Assembly (NCBI GenBank): GCA_002794775.1
Contig: NBAY01000031.1
Coordinates: forward strand, 372,001 to 436,000
Length of the DNA stretch: 64,000 nucleotides
From: Porodaedalea pini
Lineage: Eukaryota > Basidiomycota > Agaricomycetes > Hymenochaetales > Hymenochaetaceae
Reading direction: 5' to 3'
Numbering within the stretch: the stretch's first letter is position 1; every line of letters starts with the position of its first letter. Made by a program: the position numbers and the translations under genes. Below are positions 58,797 through 64,000 of the stretch, piece after piece. Under the pieces are notes generated by a model. It saw nothing but the letters and a program-made list of their open reading frames with translations. It did not search any database and was not told the DNA's origin.

Positions 58797-58911
58797 CTAT
58801 CGCGACGCTGACGGATTTGGCTCTGCTTCCGGTACAAACTGAATATGTGGAACGAAGATGGGTGGAACAACGAGACCCTTGAGTTCGGCAGAGTTTCAGG
58901 GTTGCGTGACG

Positions 58912-59260
58912 GGCATTATATTCGATTTCGAGTTTTTTAGAGGAGGAGCAACAGCTTTTTCTATGAAAACCAGTCTCGATGAGTGTCGATGTTGCGGTGA
59001 TCAGTTGGCTTTGAGCGAGGTTTCCTTGAATTTTTGGAAAGATCGAAACATAAACGAGGAATACCGGGAGCAAAGAAATAGAAGGCTGATAAGAGATAGC
59101 CTGTAGGACCAGAAAGTGGGAGAGCTGCTTTCGCCATTGACGTTGTAGAGAACGGCGGGCAGTATCAAGCCGACAAAAAGGTGTGGATGTCCCACGATCA
59201 TTCTTAAAGAAATTTCCTTTTCCGATTTCTTTTCCTAACTGCGCGTCGGCTGGTAACCCA
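58912..59260 (+). repeat. Dispersed repeat, interrupted copy, right part
   Basis: Matches 31680-32010 (GAGCAACAGCTTTTT, GATGAGTGTCGATGTTGC, CCCACGATCATTCT, TTTCTTTTCCTTA-like end). Together with 57283-57365 it forms one repeat copy interrupted by about 1.55 kb that carries the Myb/SANT gene. Confidence 0.7.
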
Positions 59261-60936
59261 TATGAGACCCATGCTTGGGCTTGGTAACGGTCTTGCATTA
59301 GTACATTCATGAGCAAGTCGTTTTCTTCAAGGCCCTCCGAGGACTAATGCTCTGTGCCTCCTTGGACGTCGATGTACTTGTACGGGGACATCAACATATT
59401 CCTACATCCTTCGCTTTCTACAGGGTTTTGGCACAAGAACAACCATTTTACCCTGAGAGCGCAATTATTGGCGAGCCTTAATCGTCTCTAATCTCCAGCG
59501 GGGTCATCTGATTTTTATGAACCTGCCAAGTATAGTCCTCTTTTGATATATTGTCAATAGAGCGAAGTTACGGCGCCTGGCTAATTCAAGGGCATCTGAT
59601 AATACGGGCGAGGCAACAAGAAGCCCAAAGGTCTACGTTACTCAGTGCGGCCCCGGCTGAAATTCGCCGCTCCATCGCCCAGAATAAGGTGGCCATGATT
59701 TTACTAGAAAATAACATGGGTTTGACCCGTGCAGTATATCTGTTGAATCGGTCCCAATTCTCCTGTGAAGGAGCCTTCGCAAAAGCCAGACAGGATCGAA
59801 GATTATGAACAGAAAGTCGGACATCGGATGCAGAAAGAATCGGATGTATACAGTTGCTTACTTCCATCACAGTGTAAAGTCTCCAAGAAGCGATGACAGC
59901 AGAAACGTGAGAGTGCAGTCGAACTCTTTTCAACGACCCACCAATCTTTGCATTTGCCATTGCATTGGACAGCCACCGTACATACGCTCTATTCATTCGC
60001 TCAGTCGAAGATCAAGAAGCACCAGTGCACGCTGGCAAGGATTCCTTAGAGTTCGTGATTCATTCATTTCTCGTATCGCTTGCCCTGGAACAGATTTCTT
60101 TTAGGATTGAACTCAGCTGTACACGTTGAACTCATAAGAGGTGCGTGATCATTGGAATAACCATTATCTCAGGCCTGAGTCCGTGATTTCAAGGCGAAAC
60201 ATTGGAGCACCCCTTGTCCTGCATGTACTTATGTGCAACGGCTTTGCAGTAAATAAATGGACTCTCCGAATCTGTCCTTGAGACTAAGCATCAAATCAAT
60301 TGACTTCTCATAGCATTGATGATGATCCGGAAATCCTACCCATACCCGCTATGTCAATGCACATTCCATAGGCACGTTCTCTCATTTCTTCCTAAGATTC
60401 TCACAAGTTGCTGACTTCTTCCGTTTGTTGGTCACTGGATAAAGGTGAATGTGCAGCAGGCAAGTTGTCCACTCAAGGCTTATTTGACAAAGTCAACAAG
60501 AAAAAGCGTACGGCTTTGAGTCACCACCGGATCCTTGTTGATACTACGTTGCTGCAAAGCTTCAAGTTTAACATTTTTTTCTGCTATACAAGTTTTTGGC
60601 TTCGCAGTGCCTGACCTCCTGAATTAGAAGATCATCATTGGGCAAATAAATCGCAAAGACGCGGTGATGCTGGTGAGTTCTGTATACTAGCTTGTTATCA
60701 ACGACGCTCTAACACCAGGCTCGTTGTTCTTGGGCCAGCAGGACAATATCCTCTTCAGCCGATTGGCCGTCTTATAGAGTTCAATCATGTATAGCCCACC
60801 ATGTGATGACATTGTAACTCATACCTACTGTCCATTCGAAAGAGATGAACAGAAAGACAAAAAGAACAAGGCTGCGGAGCCGCAGAATGTCTCCCTGCTA
60901 TAGCACCGAATAACACGCACGGACCCTCCTTCGAGG
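59261..60936. other. No gene seen
   Basis: Frames (for example 59586-59996 minus, 60408-60614 plus) show no recognisable domain. The right end is the hydrophobin promoter. Confidence 0.5.
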
Positions 60937-60945
60937 TATAAAAAA
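60937..60945 (+). promoter_or_regulatory. TATA box of the hydrophobin gene
   Basis: TATAAAAAA lies 108 bp upstream of the hydrophobin start codon and is followed by C/T-rich leader sequence, as in strongly expressed fungal genes. Confidence 0.65.
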
Positions 60946-61044
60946 AGGATTCGTGTGTCCTCTTCTTCTCCAGTAGCTCAACAACCGCTACTTCTTGTCT
61001 ACATCACTCTTCTCACGCATCCCAAGCCGCTTTGCTATCCAACA

Positions 61045-61565
61045 ATGCTCCTCATCAAGTACACATCCTTCTTTGCTCTACCCCTCCTTGCGGTTGCCAC
61101 ACCCTGGGCCACGCCCACGACGACGCCTGCAATAACGACTACAGTCACGGTCACCTCTACTTCCACAGCGACAGAGCCCGCGAGCGACTGCAGCACCAGC
61201 TCGATTCAGTGCTGCAACTCCACCGAGCCTGCGGACAGTACGTCCGGTGCAGAGCTCCTCGGCCTGCTGGGTATCGTTGTCCAGGACGCCAGCGTGATCA
61301 TTGGCGTGGACTGCACACCCATCTCTGCCATTGGTCTCAGCGGCGATTCCTGGTATGTCAAATAAAGGCTCTCAGGAGTCTTCTGCAGAGTCTGATTTCA
61401 CTTTCTTACCTTCCTCAGCTCAGCTGCGCCTGTCTGCTGCGAGGATAACAACTTCAGTTAGGCCACGTTATCCTTCTTATAAGTCACCGGATCCTCTGAC
61501 CATTTTTCGACTGTACAGATGGAGCTGTCGCAGTCGGCTGCGTTCCGGTCGACCTCTCCCTCTGA
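61045..61565 (+). CDS. Class I hydrophobin
   Basis: Three exons: 61045-61352, 61419-61456, 61519-61565; 393 nt, 130 residues. The start at MLLIKYTSFFALPLLAVA gives a normal secretion signal; the in-frame extension upstream would place residues before it and falls into the leader. A Thr-rich stretch follows, then the eight cysteines in the hydrophobin order: C-x6-CC-x32-C-x13-C-x5-CC-x12-C. The first spacer after CC is long and hydrophobic (LLGLLGIVVQDASVIIGVDC), as in class I. The protein ends VGCVPVDLSL. Class I hydrophobins are secreted and assemble into water-repellent rodlet layers on hyphae, fruit bodies and spores. Introns of 66 and 62 nt lie at positions typical of mushroom hydrophobins, flanking the fifth cysteine. 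Without splicing the protein would lose four cysteines. Confidence 0.96.
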
Positions 61566-63226
61566 AGAGCGCGTCGTGAACAGCTCCCAATAGTTGTAGA
61601 CTTCCAAGTATATTGAAGGAAAGTGAATCTGGTCGGGCGTTCGACAATGCTGGTACTCGAATTTGTTAAACAAAGTGTTTCATACCTGTTTGTTCCGAAT
61701 GATCGTCGATTTGTTGATAAATAAGATTTTGTATTTGTCGGGCTGGGACAGATAAGGACGGACTTCGGTGTTTCAGAAGACGGCCTAATATATTGTGGAG
61801 CTGTGCCGGCGTGAACGAGAGTAAATATCAAAACTAACCTGCCTTCTGAATCGTTATCTGTTCAGCGCGTTCGAGCTTTGGTTACTTATCTCCGTGGGAC
61901 CTCGCGGATATGAGCTTCTTCCTAGAGTAGCCACTACGAGAAAGAGAAGAGACATTAACTACGCTGGACAAAGTAGATAAAAAACACCATCGTAAATGTA
62001 AATGTGAAACTTATTGCAGTAGTCATTAAATCCGTCCATGACCTAGAAACGAAACGAAGCCACACGTCAAAGAGTAGGGTATTAAAGTCACCTATAGAAC
62101 AAGAAGATCGCACCTAGTATGTTCTATACGGAGTAGGCGCGTGGGAGGTGCATATAGGTTGAGATGAGGCGTGTGTGCCGGTAGACGGTTGAGACGAAGA
62201 GAGCGGCGGAACTGGCGTCGACGAAGATTGAATTCTCATTCATATGGTTGTTAAAATTAACATCGTCGTGCTATTCACTCATATACTTTATCTAGTCAAG
62301 CCTTCTTCTTAGATAAAAATGAGAGCAGACTTACGACATGCGCATTCATTCCATCCTGTATCTCGCTGATTCAAATTCTCAGATTCTAAATCTTGCTCTT
62401 CATCGCGTTTGTATGCTGCACATTATGGATCATTCTGTAGAAACGCAGCATACTCCTTTTCCAGTCGTTGTCTACACACCAGGAACCCTCATCCTGTTAA
62501 GTCGTCACCTATCGCAGCGTCGCACCGGAGACTCCATCGGACTCGTCGTGTAAATTGCTGCGGAGCCATTTGCCTGTTTCTACCCTTCTAAGTCCATCTA
62601 CCAATGCGCGTCAGCATGCTGTGGCAGGAGGAAGGGTGGGACCATGTAAAAGATGTCGCACCTGAGCAGAGTAAGATCGGCATCTTTCAGCCACAAGCGC
62701 GTCTGGCTTTTCGAACTCCGACTGAATATTCAAAAAATTTCCTGACGCGTCTTGCTCAAGCATCCGCAGCTGGTACATCAAATTCCTCACAATGTGTAAA
62801 ATTACTATGTAAGAAGCTACATAGGCTATTGTCTGGGGCTGTTCTAGCTGACGTGCAACAAAGGCTGCCTGGTCGAAAACTTGAAGACTCTGGTTTTGCA
62901 GATGGTACAATTCGAGCAAGAACACCCTTTATCAAACACTAGTATGAGAGCGATATCTTTATCACTTAGAACAACTTACTTGAAGCAAGACATGACTGAG
63001 CATTATTGAGCGGCTGGTGTCATGTGCAAGGATACTCGATTTTGTTTGTCCTCTCGGGAGGGTAAACAAGTCATGTTGTGGGATCACGGCACCAGGGACT
63101 CAGCCACTGGCACATTAGGAAGATATCGATCAGATTACATGTTTCCAGAAACCGACATACGCGTATGTTTGTTTGCCCTTGTTTACACTAACGAAGGCGA
63201 GCAATCCGTTGGACCGTGGCTAGTGG
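61566..63226. other. No gene seen
   Basis: 3' flank of the hydrophobin, then 1.6 kb with only short frames (62604-62942 plus and 62611-62925 minus overlap each other) and no known domain. Confidence 0.5.
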
Positions 63227-63234
63227 TATAAATA
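63227..63234 (+). promoter_or_regulatory. TATA box of the gene starting at 63416
   Basis: TATAAATA in GTGGTATAAATACTAGGG, followed by a C/T-rich leader and then the start codon about 190 bp downstream. A short leader intron is possible. Confidence 0.5.
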
Positions 63235-63415
63235 CTAGGGCGACTCCTCAACTCTCTTTCCTCTCACCACAACATCTCTCTTTAAGTTCCTCGGGTCTCT
63301 AAAGAACACGGTACTTTTCTCTGCTATAATAAACCAGAACGTAAGTCCGCTTCCACCACTGCATGTACTCCGTCATGCTCACTCGCTGCAACTCTGCAGC
63401 CTTATACTCAACATC

Positions 63416-64000
63416 ATGTGTCTCCGTGCCCCATCCGATACTGACTCCCTTTCACGTTCCACCGAGTCTAAGTCGGTCGCACGTAGTGCGCGTCATAAGG
63501 CGTCTCGCTCGCGCCAGAAGGCGCGCCAGGACCAGATGAGCTCAAGTCACAGTGCGCGTCAGCGGCACAGTGGTCATCCCGGGACGCGTCAGGAACGCGC
63601 CGTATCGACCACCAAGGAATCGCCCCCGCAGACGTCAGCGATGAACGACTCTTCTGTGCCGTCCGAGCCACCTTCTAGTCCGATCAAGCGTGGCCTCCAT
63701 TTTATCTTCAACAACTTCATCCCGCATTTCGGCACGCCTAGCAAGTTCCCCACGTTCATTGGGGCCTTCTCGAATGATCTGAGCCCATTCGTTCAGCATC
63801 CTCCGAAGCCTCCGTTCGCGGATCTCGTCATTGATTACTCCATAGGCGATGGCACCGAGTCTTCCTACACTGGCACCGGATCTTCATCGTCGGCGAGCAC
63901 CGATAGTTCCTCCAACTCTACTTCCGCTGACGCCAACCAGCCTACTGTGTCGCACGAGCAACAGGAAAGCGAGGATCAAACGCTGCAGGAAGGCGAGACG
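63416..64000 (+). CDS. Unrecognised protein, 5' part only (cut by the window edge)
   Basis: An open frame from ATG 63416 runs 195 codons to the end of the window without a stop. The first 90 residues are rich in Ser, Arg, Lys and His (SARHKASRSRQKARQ); a short ordered stretch follows (SPIKRGLHFIFNNFIPHFG, then LSPFVQHPPKPPFADLVIDY), then a Ser/Thr/Glu-rich, probably disordered segment. No signal peptide or known domain is seen. A decayed relative lies at 38170-39760; if it is colinear, the rest of the protein would hold a coiled coil and a further ordered segment. A TATA box upstream and good codon continuity support a real gene, but the downstream part is missing. Confidence 0.6.
   Translation, partial: MCLRAPSDTDSLSRSTESKSVARSARHKASRSRQKARQDQMSSSHSARQRHSGHPGTRQERAVSTTKESPPQTSAMNDSSVPSEPPSSPIKRGLHFIFNNFIPHFGTPSKFPTFIGAFSNDLSPFVQHPPKPPFADLVIDYSIGDGTESSYTGTGSSSSASTDSSSNSTSADANQPTVSHEQQESEDQTLQEGET

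Noticed and set aside
60955..61044. Longer N-terminus of the hydrophobin
   Set aside because: It starts only about 10 bp after the TATA box, and the internal ATG gives a proper secretion signal.
62604..62942. Overlapping plus and minus frames of about 110 codons
   Set aside because: Neither shows a domain, signal peptide or splice support; they shadow each other.

Overview
This window looks like nuclear DNA of a filamentous basidiomycete, most likely a mushroom-forming agaricomycete. Genes are broken by many short introns (mostly 46-75 nt, GT-AG, often with a CTGAC/CTAAC-like branch site). The gene set fits: a class I hydrophobin, a CAP59-type mannosyltransferase, basidiomycete-style GH16 membrane proteins, NACHT-WD40 (NLR-like) receptors and a Tad-like non-LTR retrotransposon. 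I would not name a genus. All exon structures were assembled by hand from splice signals and reading frame, and lengths were checked to be multiples of three.

Left part (1-15 kb), conserved housekeeping and cell-surface genes, all on the minus strand: a CAP59/CMT1-like mannosyltransferase (199-2195), a 9-exon WDR48/UAF1-type WD40 deubiquitinase cofactor (2562-6974), and a multi-pass family 2 glycosyltransferase (11745-14789). Between the last two lies 4.8 kb with no convincing gene, including a pyrimidine-rich tract full of short tandem repeats. From 14.8 to 20.8 kb there is again no convincing gene, but there is a diverged tandem duplication (15850-16480 / 16710-17290).

Middle (20.8-46 kb), a duplicated and decaying block. 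Two GH16 genes (23119-25837 and 34660-37371) have six exons of identical length and lie in a direct segmental duplication of about 5.3 kb, offset about 11.5 kb. Each is followed, in convergent orientation, by a NACHT-WD40 gene: a heavily decayed relic (27072-29040) and a well-preserved but broken copy (40674-45943). The latter has one in-frame TGA, two frameshifts and an array of near-identical 43-residue WD40 repeats. Between the two units lies an intact GPN1/Npa3-type GTPase gene (29544-30846) with a probable GC-AG intron.

Right part (46-64 kb), mobile and accessory DNA. An essentially full-length non-LTR retrotransposon (46272-54291), flanked by an 11-bp target-site duplication, sits about 320 bp upstream of the NLR start. 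It is dead: four in-frame stops, one frameshift and a 1.76-kb nested insertion. Then come a near-perfect 23-bp-arm hairpin (57184-57261), a Myb/SANT-like gene that appears to have been inserted into a dispersed repeat, a class I hydrophobin gene (61045-61565) with a TATA box, and the 5' part of an unrecognised gene cut by the window edge (63416 onward), of which a relic occurs at 38.2-39.8 kb.

The genes do not form an operon or a biosynthetic cluster. The cell-wall theme (CAP59 mannosyltransferase, GT2, two GH16, hydrophobin) may be coincidence. The most informative biology is the birth-and-decay history of the GH16 + NLR unit and the transposon insertions around it.
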